Of a DNA stretch of 64,000 bases, positions 1 to 9,670 are shown in pieces (positions within the stretch are counted from its first letter, which is position 1; every line of letters begins with the position of its first letter). A program made the position numbers and the translations under genes. The DNA is from Furfurilactobacillus milii (GTDB lineage: Bacteria > Bacillota > Bacilli > Lactobacillales > Lactobacillaceae): contig NZ_JAIWJF010000005.1 in assembly GCF_021654115.1 (NCBI RefSeq), positions 1-64,000 on the forward strand, in the 5' to 3' direction. The notes beneath the pieces are model-generated. The model made no database searches. It saw only the letters and a list, made by a program, of their open reading frames with translations, and was not told the origin of the DNA.

Positions 1-53
1 ATTAAGCCTTGAAGCCAGTGAAAAAGTCCGTTATACTAACAGATGTGCTATTT

Positions 54-126
54 GCCGGATTAGCTCAGTTGGTAGAGCATCGGTATCGTAAACCGAGGGT
101 CAGGTGTTCAAGTCACCTATCCGGCA
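54..126 (+). tRNA. tRNA-Thr (anticodon CGT)
   Basis: Full cloverleaf: acceptor arm GCCGGAT/ATCCGGC, D-arm GCTC/GAGC, anticodon stem TCGGT/ACCGA with loop ATCGTAA, and T-loop TTCAAGT. The anticodon CGT reads ACG (Thr). The discriminator base is A and CCA is not encoded. A terminator follows directly. Confidence 0.95.
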
Positions 127-151
127 TAAATTCGAGTGAATATCAAAAAAG

Positions 152-177
152 CCGTCACATTTTGTGACGGTTTTTTT
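152..177 (+). terminator. Terminator after tRNA-Thr
   Basis: Inverted repeat CCGTCACA/TGTGACGG with a 3-nt loop, then seven T. It ends the tRNA-Thr transcript. The stretch from here to about 380 holds no convincing gene. Confidence 0.9.
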
Positions 178-379
178 ATGGCTAAATCTGAAAATGCGTG
201 TTTATGTGTTGTCGCCACCTTAGATAATGGTTCGTCAGCGTCATAAAGCAAAAAAATGTGCAACACGCCGACAACAATGCTTCCGTGTATTCTGCCACTT
301 AAACATGAGAAAAACACTTGAAGATGGTTAAAAGATTAGAATTATTCGCCTAAAAATGGCGAATAAATTAAAAGAAGGT

Positions 380-409
380 TTGACTATCGCCATTTATAAC
401 CGCTATAAT
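380..409 (+). promoter_or_regulatory. Sigma-A promoter of the peptide transporter
   Basis: TTGACT (380-385) and TATAAT (404-409) are separated by 18 bp. The predicted transcript start near 416 would give a leader of about 105 nt before the coding sequence. Confidence 0.7.
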
Positions 410-429
410 TGTTGTATCGTTTTTTTAAA

Positions 430-516
430 CGGGGAACTACAACTGAATATTTAGAGCATTAAGAATCCCCGAAAAGTCATGGCCTTCGGGCTGCTATTGG
501 GGGATAAATTAGGAGG
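430..516 (+). promoter_or_regulatory. 5' leader with mutually exclusive stems, possible attenuator
   Basis: CGGGGA (430-435) can pair with TCCCCG (466-471), while ATCCCC (465-470) can instead pair with GGGGAT (500-505), just before the AGGAGG ribosome-binding site (511-516). The shared middle strand suggests a two-state RNA switch acting on translation of the peptide permease. No known riboswitch class was recognised. This is inferred from complementarity only. Confidence 0.35.
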
Positions 517-522
517 ATTCTT

Positions 523-2004
523 TTGGAAAACAAGAAATACGATACAGCGTTTTTTGGACAGCCCCGTGGGTTGGCAACGCTGTTTTTCACAGAAATGTGG
601 GAACGTTTCAGTTATTACGGAATGCGTGCCATTCTGTTGTTCTACATGTACTTTGCCATTGATAAGGGTGGTTTAGGCTTTAGCCAAGCTACTGCAAGTT
701 CCATCATGGCCATTTATGGATCACTTGTTTACTTATCCAGTGTACTTGGTGGATTTTTGAGTGACCGTGTCTTTGGACCACGTCGCACGGTGTTCATGGG
801 TGGTGTCCTGATTATGTTTGGACACATTGCGCTGGCCATCCCAGCTGGTGCAACGGCTTTATTCGCATCCATTGCGTTGATTGTTGTTGGTACTGGGCTG
901 TTAAAGCCAAACGTATCGGAAATGGTTGGTGCTTTATACACGACTGAAGACCGTCGTCGTGATGCTGGATTTAACATTTTCGTCTTCGGAATCAACATGG
1001 GGAGTTTATTCTCACCATATATTGTTGGGACCTTGGGTGAAAAGGTTAACTTCCACCTCGGTTTCTCCCTGGCTGCTATTGGGATGTTCTTTGGACTGAT
1101 GCAGTACTGGATTGATGGTCGTAAGTATCTAAGCAAAGATGGTTTGTATCCATCAGACCCAATCGAACGTGATGACATCAAGCCATTAGCTGTTCGTTGG
1201 GGACTAGGCGTCGTTGCATTGATCCTAGTGCTTGTCTTAATGAAGTTAATGGACGCATTGAACCTTAAGAACGTCATTTTACTGATTAGTATTATTGCCG
1301 TTGCAACGCCAGTGGTTTACTTTATTATCATGTTATCAAGTCGAAAGGTAACGAAGAACGAACGTCGCCACGTGGTTGCGTACATTCCACTGTTCATTGC
1401 TGCAATGTTATTCTGGGCTATTGAAGAACAAGGCTCTGTTGTGTTGGCACTGTTTGCACAACAACGGACTAACTTGCAAATTGGTGGTTGGACAATGCCA
1501 GCTGCATACTTCCAGTCACTGAACCCTGCATTTATTATGTTATATACACCATTCTTTGCCATTTTATGGACAAAGTTGGGCAAACGTCAGCCTAGCACGA
1601 CGACTAAGTTTGCATATGGATTGGTAATTGCTGGTATTTCATACCTGTTCATGGCTCTACCTGGCTGGCTTGAAGGTACTTCTGGACGTGTTTCAATCCT
1701 GTGGTTGATCGGAAGCTGGGCGATTGTTGAGATTGCTGAACTGTTGATTTCACCAATCGGACTGTCTGTTACAACTCGGTTAGCACCAAATGCCTTCCGT
1801 TCACAGATGATGAGTATGTGGTTCTTGGCTGATGCTGCTGGTCAAGCTGTCAACGCACAAATCGTTCGTTTCTACACGAGTGATACAGAAGTTTCCTACT
1901 TCTTAATTGTTGGGGCTGTCAGTGTTGTTTTGGGACTTGTATTGTTTGCCTTCCGTAAGCCGATCTTTGGCCTCATGAAAGACGTCGAGATTGCCCAGGA
2001 CTAA
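523..2004 (+). CDS. dtpT: POT/PTR-family di-/tripeptide:H+ symporter
   Basis: A 493-residue polytopic membrane protein with about 14 hydrophobic segments. The N-terminal half carries the POT signature region: [16 protein letters not shown]-type residues near 20-40 (seen here as [10 protein letters not shown]) and the [13 protein letters not shown] stretch near 150. Family members import di- and tripeptides with protons, which suits an amino-acid-auxotrophic lactic acid bacterium. The start is TTG at 523, six bases after AGGAGG; no upstream ATG fits better. It is monocistronic, with its own promoter and a terminator at 2044. The leader may be regulatory. Substrate range is inferred from the family. 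Confidence 0.9.
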   Translation: MENKKYDTAFFGQPRGLATLFFTEMWERFSYYGMRAILLFYMYFAIDKGGLGFSQATASSIMAIYGSLVYLSSVLGGFLSDRVFGPRRTVFMGGVLIMFGHIALAIPAGATALFASIALIVVGTGLLKPNVSEMVGALYTTEDRRRDAGFNIFVFGINMGSLFSPYIVGTLGEKVNFHLGFSLAAIGMFFGLMQYWIDGRKYLSKDGLYPSDPIERDDIKPLAVRWGLGVVALILVLVLMKLMDALNLKNVILLISIIAVATPVVYFIIMLSSRKVTKNERRHVVAYIPLFIAAMLFWAIEEQGSVVLALFAQQRTNLQIGGWTMPAAYFQSLNPAFIMLYTPFFAILWTKLGKRQPSTTTKFAYGLVIAGISYLFMALPGWLEGTSGRVSILWLIGSWAIVEIAELLISPIGLSVTTRLAPNAFRSQMMSMWFLADAAGQAVNAQIVRFYTSDTEVSYFLIVGAVSVVLGLVLFAFRKPIFGLMKDVEIAQD

Positions 2005-2043
2005 GAGTCTAAAACGTAATCATAAATAAGTTTGTGCTAAAAT

Positions 2044-2072
2044 GTGCTCAACAGCTGTTGAGCACATTTTTT
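2044..2072 (+). terminator. Terminator after peptide transporter
   Basis: Perfect 22-nt palindrome GTGCTCAACAG/CTGTTGAGCAC followed by a run of T. Confidence 0.85.
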
Positions 2073-2092
2073 GTAGAAGGTGAAGATAAACG

Positions 2093-2923
2093 ATGGTACG
2101 TGTGGCCCTGACCAGTGATAATCACTTTGACGTTAATCAACTAGATAGTAATGAACTGTTGAAACATCAGGCTCAAGTATTAGCCGATTTAAAGGTAAAC
2201 TATTACATTGTTGCAGGCGACACGTTTAATGACTTTACGAAGACCGTGCACTATGTTGATACATTACAACATGAACTGGGCAGTCAAACGGAAGTTTACT
2301 TTTTGGCTGGTAATCACGATATGGCTGCCGGAGTGACGTATAACGAGCTTGAAACCCGGATTAACGCACATTATCTGCACAATCAGTTTGTGGATATTCC
2401 GGGGACTGATTGGCGGATTGTCGGTAATAACGGGTGGTACGACTATACCTTTGCCAGTCAGTTGTTTAACGAACGCTCTGTCGCCGACTTTACTCAGTGG
2501 AAACGCGCTTATTGGTTTGATGGTGTCATCAAGCAACCAATGACGGATCCGGAAAGAGAAGATGTGGTCTTACAGCAGACGACTAATCAACTTTTGGATG
2601 CCACGGTAGCTGGCAAACGTGTTTTGTATGTCACGCATTTCGTGCCACGGGCCGAATATACGCGGATTACGGATGATAATCGTTTTTGGAACATGGCAAA
2701 CGCAATGTATGGTAGTCGTCGTCTTGGCGATGTCTTGACAAAAGGACACGTTGTTTACGCGCAGTTTGGTCATCTGCATATTAAGCCTGAGCCACGAACG
2801 CTTGATCATGTGACCTACTTTAATCAGTCTGTTGGCTACAACACGCACCGTTTGCAAGAATGGCGTCATGCTGATTTTATGAGTGAATGGCAAACCCGAC
2901 TAAGAATTTTGAACTTACAATAA
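2093..2923 (+). CDS. Calcineurin-like metallophosphoesterase
   Basis: A 276-residue soluble protein with the metallophosphatase motif series: SDNHFD near residue 8 (variant D-x-H), AGDTFND near 42 (GD), GNHD near 73, THF near 182 and GHLH near 222. These bind two metal ions in the family. It resembles the uncharacterised phosphoesterase group common in Lactobacillales, and the physiological substrate is unknown. ATG 2093 follows an AGAAGGTGA ribosome-binding site. The gene sits alone between the peptide-transporter terminator and a tRNA pair. Confidence 0.85.
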   Translation: MVRVALTSDNHFDVNQLDSNELLKHQAQVLADLKVNYYIVAGDTFNDFTKTVHYVDTLQHELGSQTEVYFLAGNHDMAAGVTYNELETRINAHYLHNQFVDIPGTDWRIVGNNGWYDYTFASQLFNERSVADFTQWKRAYWFDGVIKQPMTDPEREDVVLQQTTNQLLDATVAGKRVLYVTHFVPRAEYTRITDDNRFWNMANAMYGSRRLGDVLTKGHVVYAQFGHLHIKPEPRTLDHVTYFNQSVGYNTHRLQEWRHADFMSEWQTRLRILNLQ

Positions 2924-2983
2924 TTCCTGATTACGCTTGAATTCAATGGAAATTTTCGTTAGAATAAAAAAGTTGTCAGGAAC

Positions 2984-3064
2984 GGCGGAATAGCGAAGTG
3001 GCTAAACGCAGCGGTCTGTAAAACCGCCCCGAAAGGTTCGTTGGTTCGAATCCAACTTCCGCCA
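2984..3064 (+). tRNA. tRNA-Tyr (anticodon GTA)
   Basis: Acceptor arm GGCGGAA/TTCCGCC, anticodon stem-loop with CTGTAAA giving GTA, and a long variable arm as expected for bacterial tRNA-Tyr. 81 nt, discriminator A, no encoded CCA. Confidence 0.95.
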
Positions 3065-3069
3065 TTTAT

Positions 3070-3141
3070 TGGGATATAGCCAAGTGGTAAGGCAACGGAC
3101 TTTGACTCCGTCATGCGCTGGTTCGAATCCAGCTATCCCAA
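3070..3141 (+). tRNA. tRNA-Gln (anticodon TTG)
   Basis: Acceptor arm TGGGATA/TATCCCA and anticodon arm CGGAC/CTCCG region with loop CTTTGAC giving TTG (Gln). It lies five bases after tRNA-Tyr, so the two are probably co-transcribed. Confidence 0.95.
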
Positions 3142-3144
3142 TTA

Positions 3145-3202
3145 TATAACGTAAAGAGGCAGGTATTACCGTTAAAGGTGATACCTGCTTCTTTACGTTA
3201 TA
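3145..3202 (+). terminator. Very long hairpin after the tRNA pair
   Basis: Arms 3145-3170 and 3177-3202 form a 26-bp RNA stem with a 6-nt loop; the only imperfections are two G-U type pairs. There is no T-tract afterwards, so it is not a standard intrinsic terminator. It may act as an RNase III substrate or a processing/stability element at the 3' end of the tRNA transcript. Confidence 0.6.
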
Positions 3203-3256
3203 GGGATAACTATGGTATTCTTATATGCGAACATACGTTTGAAAAAAGGATAAATT

Positions 3257-4594
3257 ATGACAGAACAAACATCACTTTTTGATCAAAATGACGCAAATCA
3301 ACCATTAGCAAGTAGGATGCGTCCTCAAACGCTAGCAGAGTTTGTTGGGCAACAACAGTTACTTGGACATGGCAAAGTGTTGCGTCAACTTATTGATGAC
3401 GACGCCGTCTCTTCGCTGATTTTTTGGGGACCACCGGGTGTTGGAAAAACGACTTTGGCAAGGATTATTGCAAATAAAACGCAGGCCCGCTTCATAAACT
3501 TCAGTGCGGTCACAAGTGGTATCAAAGAAATCCGTCAGGTTATGGAAGAAGCGGAAGGTAACCGACAAATTGGCGAACGCACAATTGTGTTTGTCGATGA
3601 AATTCATCGGTTTAACAAGGCACAACAAGACGCTTTCTTACCATTTGTTGAAAAAGGAAGCATCACCCTGATTGGTGCGACGACAGAAAATCCATCATTC
3701 GAAATTAATTCGGCGCTGTTGTCCCGAACCAAGGTTTTTGTGCTCCAGCCGCTAACGCACGACGATTTAATTCAATTGCTAAATCAGGCGCTTCACGACG
3801 ATCGTGGCTTTGGCAAACAAAACATTCATATTAGTGATCAAACTATTGCGGCGATTGCGGACTTTGCCAACGGGGATGCCCGGGTAGCCCTAAACACGCT
3901 AGAAATGGCTGTGCTGAATGGGCAGCAAGTGGGTGAAGTAACAACGGTCGATCAAGACGACGTCGCCCAATTAGTTTCGCGAAAATCCCTAATGTATGAC
4001 AAAAAGGGTGACGAGCACTACAACATTATTTCCGCATTGCATAAATCAATGCGAAACTCAGATGCGGATGCCGCACTTTACTGGCTGTCCCGCATGTTGG
4101 AGGGTGGTGAAGATCCACTGTACGTGGCCCGTCGCTTAATTCGATTTGCTAGTGAAGACATTGGACTAGCCGATTCACGGGCTTTGGAAATTGCGGTGGC
4201 TGCTTATCAAGCGTCCCATTTAATCGGAATGCCAGAGTGTACCGTTAATTTGGCTCAGGCGGTGGTTTATTTATCGATGGCACCGAAGTCTAACGCGATT
4301 TATACGGCTTATTCAGCTGCCAAACACGATGCGTTGCATTCTATGGCTGAACCAGTTCCTCTACAGATCCGCAATGCGCCAACCAAGTTAATGGCTGACT
4401 TACATTATGGTGAGGGCTATCAGTATGCTCACGATACGAAGGATAAGCTGACAACATTACAGACGATGCCAGACAACTTGGTTGGCCACGTTTATTATCA
4501 GCCCACCACCCAAGGTTCTGAAAAGAAGTTTGCTGAGCGTTTGGCCCAGATTCGTGAGTGGCATGCCGAACACGATGATCATCAAAATGGTTAG
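3257..4594 (+). CDS. rarA: Replication-associated recombination protein A (AAA+ ATPase)
   Basis: A 445-residue protein of the RarA/MgsA/WRNIP1 family, acting at stalled replication forks. Walker [10 protein letters not shown] is at residues 58-66, Walker B with the sensor-like VDEIHRFNK near 110, and ATTENPSFE near 135. The C-terminal half matches the tetramerisation domain of the family ([32 protein letters not shown]). ATG 3257 is preceded by AAGGATAA. It stands alone between the tRNA pair and the S9 peptidase. Confidence 0.95.
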   Translation: MTEQTSLFDQNDANQPLASRMRPQTLAEFVGQQQLLGHGKVLRQLIDDDAVSSLIFWGPPGVGKTTLARIIANKTQARFINFSAVTSGIKEIRQVMEEAEGNRQIGERTIVFVDEIHRFNKAQQDAFLPFVEKGSITLIGATTENPSFEINSALLSRTKVFVLQPLTHDDLIQLLNQALHDDRGFGKQNIHISDQTIAAIADFANGDARVALNTLEMAVLNGQQVGEVTTVDQDDVAQLVSRKSLMYDKKGDEHYNIISALHKSMRNSDADAALYWLSRMLEGGEDPLYVARRLIRFASEDIGLADSRALEIAVAAYQASHLIGMPECTVNLAQAVVYLSMAPKSNAIYTAYSAAKHDALHSMAEPVPLQIRNAPTKLMADLHYGEGYQYAHDTKDKLTTLQTMPDNLVGHVYYQPTTQGSEKKFAERLAQIREWHAEHDDHQNG

Positions 4595-4703
4595 CCAGAT
4601 AGTACTAATTGTTCACAGTTTAAGTAATCTAATATGTTTGGTTAATGACTTAAAAGCACTATAATAACTGCAAGTGTAACCAATAAGAAAATGAGGCGAT
4701 TAT

Positions 4704-6695
4704 ATGGTTCAACCAGTAGCGATCACAGATTTGTATAAGTTAGTTTCACTTGCACAACCCGTTGCGACACCAGATGCAGTCTTTTTCTTGCAAACGCAGA
4801 TGCGTGAACAGGAAGACGATTATGCAACATCTATCCAACGGTTTGACTTACATACGCACGCAACGACAACGTGGGGAACGTTGTCTGGCAAGGATAACGC
4901 GCTAGCAATTAGTGATGATCAGCGCGTACTGACGTTTACCAGCGAAGATACGAATCATCAGCGACAGGTTTTTGCACAATCATTAACTGGTGGCTCGCCA
5001 GTTCAAATAACGTTTGATGAGTTTGGCGTCAGTGCTTACGACTGGGATGCCAAGCATCAAGTCGTGTACTATCAAAGCGCACCTAAGAAAGATGGCAAAC
5101 GGCCACCTAAAGCAGATCCTAAACGACCACAGACAATCAGTTACACCAAAACAATTTATAAAGATAATGATCTCGGTTATTTTGCTGAGGACGAACGCTA
5201 TGTTATCAAAAAGCAAATCATTGGTCACAAAACAGCGACAGAGATCTTTGAAAATCCGGAAAAGTTTTCCATGGGCCCACTATCTCATGATGGGCGGTTG
5301 TTGACCTATTCAACGGCTGGAAAGCCAGATGATGACAATGATTTTAGCGAGCTGACGTATGCGCTAGACACTGAATCTGGAACAAAAACCGTTTTGACTG
5401 GAAGTTTAATGGCAGCTTCACTTAGTCCAGTTGGATTCAATCAGAGTGACACCGATTTATTGCTTTGGGGAACGACAAACGAGATTCCTAATATCTCTGC
5501 CTCACATTTGTACAATTACCATTTCGCAGATCAACAGCTAACTGATCTAACACCGGATAAAGATGTTGTGGTCGGCGATATGATTATGAATGCTGATTTC
5601 CAACAAAACCTTAGTGGTCGGGTAGCAGCGTTCGTTAGTGATCAACAGTACGTTTATATCCAGTTATCACAGGGCACGTTACGGCTGATGACGGCCACGT
5701 TAGGTGATTCACTCAATGATCATCAAGAGCTCGTATCAGGGCCGCGGCATGTCACTGACTTTGCAATTTCTGCAGATCATGACGAGGTCTTCTTCACTCA
5801 GTCTGCTTGGACGACGGTTGCTAAACTTTCTGCGATTACATTGAAGGATGGCAAGGAACGAGACCTGACTGATCCTAATCATCATTATGAAACGACTCAC
5901 CAATTAGTAGAGCCGCTTCGGTTTACTTTTACCAGTGATGACGATGTTGAAGTACCAGGCTGGTATTTGCCGCCAATTGATGCGCAGGCAAAAACAAATT
6001 ATCCAGTGATTCTCTATATTCACGGTGGACCCGGTGCTAATTATGGGGAAACTTTCTTCCATGAATTACAATTTCATGCTAGTGAAGGTTATGGTGTGAT
6101 TGCCATTAATCCACGTGGTTCGACCAGCTATGGGCAGGAATTCCAACTTGGCGTCATTGGTCATTATGGCGAGGGCGATTATGCTGACTTAATGAATGGC
6201 CTAGATTACGTACTAGAACTGGATCCTAAAATTGATCAAGATCGATTGTACGTTACTGGTGGTTCATATGGTGGTTTTATGACCAACTGGATTGAGGGTC
6301 ACACGAATCGTTTTAAAGCAGCTGTAACAGCGCGTTCCATTGCTGATTGGATTAGTATGTATGGGACAAGTGATATCGGATATTATTTCCTGCCGTGGGA
6401 ACTTACCGGTGAGCGAACGATGAAAGCTACTGATTTAACGCCACTGTGGAATGCATCGCCACTGAAGTATGTGGCCAATGTGTCGACACCTACTTTAATT
6501 CTTCACAGCGAACGGGATTTTCGTTGTCCAATTGGTCAAGGTGAAGAGTGGTACACATCGTTAAAGCTAAATGGTGTTGAAACGAAGATGGTTCGTTTTC
6601 CTGGTGAAAACCACGATCTGTCGCGAATAGGTAAGCCACGTTTCCGAATTGAACGCATGCAACGAATTCACGATTGGTTTGCTACTCATCAATAA
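4704..6695 (+). CDS. S9-family serine peptidase (acylaminoacyl/dipeptidyl peptidase type)
   Basis: A 663-residue cytosolic protein with an N-terminal beta-propeller-like region (to about 400) and a C-terminal alpha/beta-hydrolase domain. The nucleophile is Ser521 in GGSYGG, the base is His637 in GENHD, and the acid is probably in SERDFRCP; HGGPG near 435 is the oxyanion-hole motif. It probably trims short peptides, complementing the peptide permease and PepC elsewhere in the window. No signal peptide. It is followed 15 bases later by ogt, so the two are probably an operon. Confidence 0.9.
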   Translation: MVQPVAITDLYKLVSLAQPVATPDAVFFLQTQMREQEDDYATSIQRFDLHTHATTTWGTLSGKDNALAISDDQRVLTFTSEDTNHQRQVFAQSLTGGSPVQITFDEFGVSAYDWDAKHQVVYYQSAPKKDGKRPPKADPKRPQTISYTKTIYKDNDLGYFAEDERYVIKKQIIGHKTATEIFENPEKFSMGPLSHDGRLLTYSTAGKPDDDNDFSELTYALDTESGTKTVLTGSLMAASLSPVGFNQSDTDLLLWGTTNEIPNISASHLYNYHFADQQLTDLTPDKDVVVGDMIMNADFQQNLSGRVAAFVSDQQYVYIQLSQGTLRLMTATLGDSLNDHQELVSGPRHVTDFAISADHDEVFFTQSAWTTVAKLSAITLKDGKERDLTDPNHHYETTHQLVEPLRFTFTSDDDVEVPGWYLPPIDAQAKTNYPVILYIHGGPGANYGETFFHELQFHASEGYGVIAINPRGSTSYGQEFQLGVIGHYGEGDYADLMNGLDYVLELDPKIDQDRLYVTGGSYGGFMTNWIEGHTNRFKAAVTARSIADWISMYGTSDIGYYFLPWELTGERTMKATDLTPLWNASPLKYVANVSTPTLILHSERDFRCPIGQGEEWYTSLKLNGVETKMVRFPGENHDLSRIGKPRFRIERMQRIHDWFATHQ

Positions 6696-6710
6696 ACTAG
6701 GAGGATAACT

Positions 6711-7220
6711 ATGGCCCAGTTATATCACGATGTCGTTGATACCAGTGTTGGTCAGTTACAGTTATTAGTTTCCGACAAAGGCTTGGTTTTTGTTGGTTCG
6801 CCCAATGCTCCGCTAAGCGAGGCAAAGAATTATTTAAACAATGTGGATGCTGTTGATCAGACAATCACTGATGACCAAAAAACGTTGAAGTATCGACAGC
6901 AAATTAGCGATTACTTTGAGGGTAAACGCCGTGATTTTGATTTGCCGATTGACCATTTTGGCACCGGTACACGTCTTCAACAAGCCGTATGGGATGCATT
7001 GGTACTAATTCCTTATGGGATGACCTGTAATTATACGACCATTGCTGCTAATATTGGTCAGCCGTTAGCAATTAGGGCGGTTGCGACAGCAATTGCGAAA
7101 AATCCGGTACTGATTGTAACGCCATGTCATCGAGTTTTGCGTAAGGATGGCGGATTGGGCGGTTATCGCGGTGGTCTAACGATGAAACGGCAGCTATTAG
7201 CACTTGAACGCACTGCATAG
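6711..7220 (+). CDS. ogt: Methylated-DNA--protein-cysteine S-methyltransferase
   Basis: 169 residues. The suicide acceptor is Cys139 in the PCHR motif, followed by GGLGGYRGG, which is typical of the O6-alkylguanine repair family. The helix-turn-helix DNA-binding part lies at about residues 85-130 (QAVWDALVLIPYG..TTIA). It removes alkyl groups from O6 of guanine by irreversible self-methylation. AGGAGGATAACT precedes ATG 6711, 15 bases after the peptidase stop, so co-transcription is likely. Confidence 0.93.
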   Translation: MAQLYHDVVDTSVGQLQLLVSDKGLVFVGSPNAPLSEAKNYLNNVDAVDQTITDDQKTLKYRQQISDYFEGKRRDFDLPIDHFGTGTRLQQAVWDALVLIPYGMTCNYTTIAANIGQPLAIRAVATAIAKNPVLIVTPCHRVLRKDGGLGGYRGGLTMKRQLLALERTA

Positions 7221-7558
7221 ATTAAAGCGTGCAGCGTTAATCTAATGTTTTAAAAAATTATTTAGACAACGTAATTGTTTATCATTTACAGACGGATGGA
7301 TTTAATTAAGCTGTTAGGTAGGCAATGGGCCCTTTTATGTTGTTAGTTACAAAGAACGCAGTCTTAGATTGGAAAGCCAATTTTGACTACGTTTTTTTAA
7401 CCACTCGTTTAGACGGGAAACCATTTTTTAGTGACTCGTAGTTGCATTATTGGTCTATATCAGTTACATTCTAATCAGATATGACATTATCTGCATTTTT
7501 TGTGACAGTGGTTATAAAAATGTGGCATGTTAAAAACAGATGCGGGGAGAGACGGTTC
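7219..7558 (+). other. Intergenic region ogt-proC with operator-like palindrome
   Basis: A weak hairpin AGATTAA/TTAATCT (7219-7243) may end ogt. A 34-codon open frame (7337-7441) has no ribosome-binding site and is not called. At 7451-7462 TGGTCTATATCA differs by one base from the NagR-like operator in the nagA promoter. It sits between TTGCAT (7442-7447) and TACATT (7465-7470), spaced 17 bp. This looks like a repressible promoter for proC. Confidence 0.5.
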
Positions 7559-8353
7559 ATGCAACTCGGATTTATTGGTGTTGGCGGTATGGCTCAGGCG
7601 ATTATCAAAGGATTGATTGCCGCAGATGCAGTGGCACCTTCAGATATCATTGTGCACAGCGCTCATAAGGAGCACTATCAGGCATTTGCATCATCAACAG
7701 GTGTGCGGATGGCAGATAGTAATGCGGCGGTCGTTCAGGACAGCGATTTTGTTGTGTTAGCTGTAACGCCGAATATTGCACCTGAGGTTTTAAAAGAGAC
7801 ACGTGACGAGTTAAACCAGGAACCTAAAGTATTAATCTCGATTGTTGCAGGCCTATCTTTACAGACAATGGAAGAACTGGCGGGATACGATATGCCAATT
7901 CTGCGGACGTTGCCAAACGTTAATGTAGCCATCGATGCAGGGATGACAGCTTTAGCCGTTAATGAAAATTTAACGGGTGCCAAGTTAGCAGATGCTAAGG
8001 GACTGTTTGATGCAATTGGCAGTACCACTGTGTTACCCGAAGCAGATTTCAGTACCTTCTCTGCCTTGGCCGGTAGTTCGCCAGCCTATATCTACTTCTT
8101 TATTGACGCACTCTCACGTGCCGGCGTTAAGCATGGTCTTAATAAAAAAGAGGCGACGCGGATTGCTGCAGCCGTAACTGAGGGTTCAGCTAAAATGGTG
8201 CTTCAATCTGACAAAATTCCGTTTGATTTAATTGATCAAGTTTCTTCGCCAGGTGGTTCAACTGTTGCTGGCTTGCTAGCAATGGAAGAAGCCGGGTTCA
8301 TGACTGCTGTAGTAAAAGGGATTGATGCCACAATTAAGCGTGATCAAGAATAA
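7559..8353 (+). CDS. proC: Pyrroline-5-carboxylate reductase
   Basis: 264 residues from ATG 7559, chosen because GGGGAGAG lies just upstream and the Rossmann motif GFIGVGGMAQA then falls at residues 4-14. An upstream in-frame ATG at 7481 would add a tail with no family counterpart. It catalyses the last step of proline synthesis, P5C to proline with NAD(P)H. The C-terminal half has the family signature (SPAYIYFFIDAL, VSSPGGSTVAGL). The gene is not in a proline operon; it precedes nagA and may share NagR control through the 7451 palindrome. Confidence 0.93.
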   Translation: MQLGFIGVGGMAQAIIKGLIAADAVAPSDIIVHSAHKEHYQAFASSTGVRMADSNAAVVQDSDFVVLAVTPNIAPEVLKETRDELNQEPKVLISIVAGLSLQTMEELAGYDMPILRTLPNVNVAIDAGMTALAVNENLTGAKLADAKGLFDAIGSTTVLPEADFSTFSALAGSSPAYIYFFIDALSRAGVKHGLNKKEATRIAAAVTEGSAKMVLQSDKIPFDLIDQVSSPGGSTVAGLLAMEEAGFMTAVVKGIDATIKRDQE

Positions 8354-8358
8354 ACGCG

Positions 8359-8387
8359 TTGAAAAAGTGGTCTATACCAGCTATACT
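8359..8387 (+). promoter_or_regulatory. nagA promoter with NagR/YvoA-type operator
   Basis: TTGAAA (8359-8364), 17-bp spacer and TATACT (8382-8387). The spacer holds the perfect palindrome TGGTCTATACCA (8368-8379), matching the GntR/HutC-subfamily NagR (YvoA) dre-type operator. The regulator gene is the second gene of the same operon. GlcN6P or GlcNAc6P release of the repressor is inferred from the family. Confidence 0.8.
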
Positions 8388-8479
8388 AGAAAGCGTAACC
8401 AAATGAGCTTTTTCAATGGAGCGTGTTAACTACCCCAGTGTTTATGGCGTAGCGGCACATTTATGAGGAGGAAGATTCA

Positions 8480-9613
8480 ATGAGTACGGTTTTGAAACAT
8501 GCGATCATCTACACGGGTGAAGAAAAGATTGATGATGGTTATTTGCGGTTCGGCAAAACGATCGAAGCAGTCGGCCCGATGAGTGATTACGTTGCTGAAC
8601 CAGACGACGATGTAGAATTTGTGACGGGTAAAGTGATTGTACCCGGATTTATCGATGTTCACAGTCATGGTGGCTACAGTTTTGATTCGATGGACGGCGA
8701 TCCTGACCAAATCAACGAGATGGTCAATGATATGGTTCACGAAGGCATCACAACACTGTTTCCAACTACGATGACGCAGTCTACCGAACATTTAAATCAC
8801 GCGATGGAAGGTATTGCCAAGGCTGCTGAAGAGAACCCAGTTATTCAAGGAATCCATCTTGAAGGACCCTTTATTTCCGCAACTTATAAGGGTGCTCAAC
8901 CTGAAAAGTATATTTCAGATCCTAACATTGACTTGCTCGATAATTGGAACAAGCTGTCAGGAAACCGTGTTCGTTTGATTACATACGCACCGGAAGATCC
9001 TGGTTCGCGTGAATTCGAAAAATACTGTCTGAGTCATAACATTGTGCCATCAGTTGGTCACAGTAATGCTACCCGTGAGCAAATGCTCGCTTCCAAGGCA
9101 ACACACGTTACGCATTTGTACAACGCACAACGTGAATTTAAGCACCGTGAACCTGGTGTTACTGGCCATGCTATGTTGGAAGACAACATGTACTGTGAAT
9201 TAATCTGTGATGGATTCCACATTGTGCCAGATATGATTAAGTTGGCTTATGAACAAAAAGGTGCTGAACGCATCGATCTAGTCACTGATTCAATGCGCGC
9301 CAAGGGGATGCCTGAAGGAATCAGTGAACTTGGTGGCCAAAAGGTTATTGTTAAGGACAAACAGGCACGACTGGAATCCGGTAACTTGGCTGGATCAGTG
9401 CTGCGTTATGACGACGCATTCCGCAACATTCAATACTTTACTGGGTGCGGTATTGAAGAGGCTGTTCAAATGTCCTCTGTTAACCAAGCTACCGAATTTG
9501 GTTTAACCAGCAAGGGTGGTTTACAGGCCGGTAAAGACGCTGACTTTAACATCATGGATCGTAATCAAAACTTGGAACGGACTTACAGTTACGGTCGTCG
9601 CTTTGATGACTAA
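8480..9613 (+). CDS. nagA: N-acetylglucosamine-6-phosphate deacetylase
   Basis: 377 residues of the amidohydrolase superfamily, converting GlcNAc-6-P to GlcN-6-P and acetate in amino-sugar catabolism and wall recycling. Motifs include DVHSHGGYSFD near 58 (metal HxH), IHLEGPFIS near 125, VGHSNAT near 190 and DGFHIVPD near 246 (substrate His). GAGGAGGAAG precedes ATG 8480. It is the first gene of a two-gene operon with its GntR regulator and has a strong operator-bearing promoter. Confidence 0.95.
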   Translation: MSTVLKHAIIYTGEEKIDDGYLRFGKTIEAVGPMSDYVAEPDDDVEFVTGKVIVPGFIDVHSHGGYSFDSMDGDPDQINEMVNDMVHEGITTLFPTTMTQSTEHLNHAMEGIAKAAEENPVIQGIHLEGPFISATYKGAQPEKYISDPNIDLLDNWNKLSGNRVRLITYAPEDPGSREFEKYCLSHNIVPSVGHSNATREQMLASKATHVTHLYNAQREFKHREPGVTGHAMLEDNMYCELICDGFHIVPDMIKLAYEQKGAERIDLVTDSMRAKGMPEGISELGGQKVIVKDKQARLESGNLAGSVLRYDDAFRNIQYFTGCGIEEAVQMSSVNQATEFGLTSKGGLQAGKDADFNIMDRNQNLERTYSYGRRFDD

Positions 9614-9670
9614 TTAGGTTTCAATTAACTGAGTTCCAACCAGGCTTACTAAAACTAAGGGATGAAAAAA

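Noticed and set aside
729-1277. Long antisense open frame in the peptide permease
   Set aside because: Shadow of the permease codon pattern; no start signals or recognisable domain.
7337-7441. 34-codon open frame before proC
   Set aside because: Readable peptide but no ribosome-binding site, and it precedes a probable promoter rather than following one.
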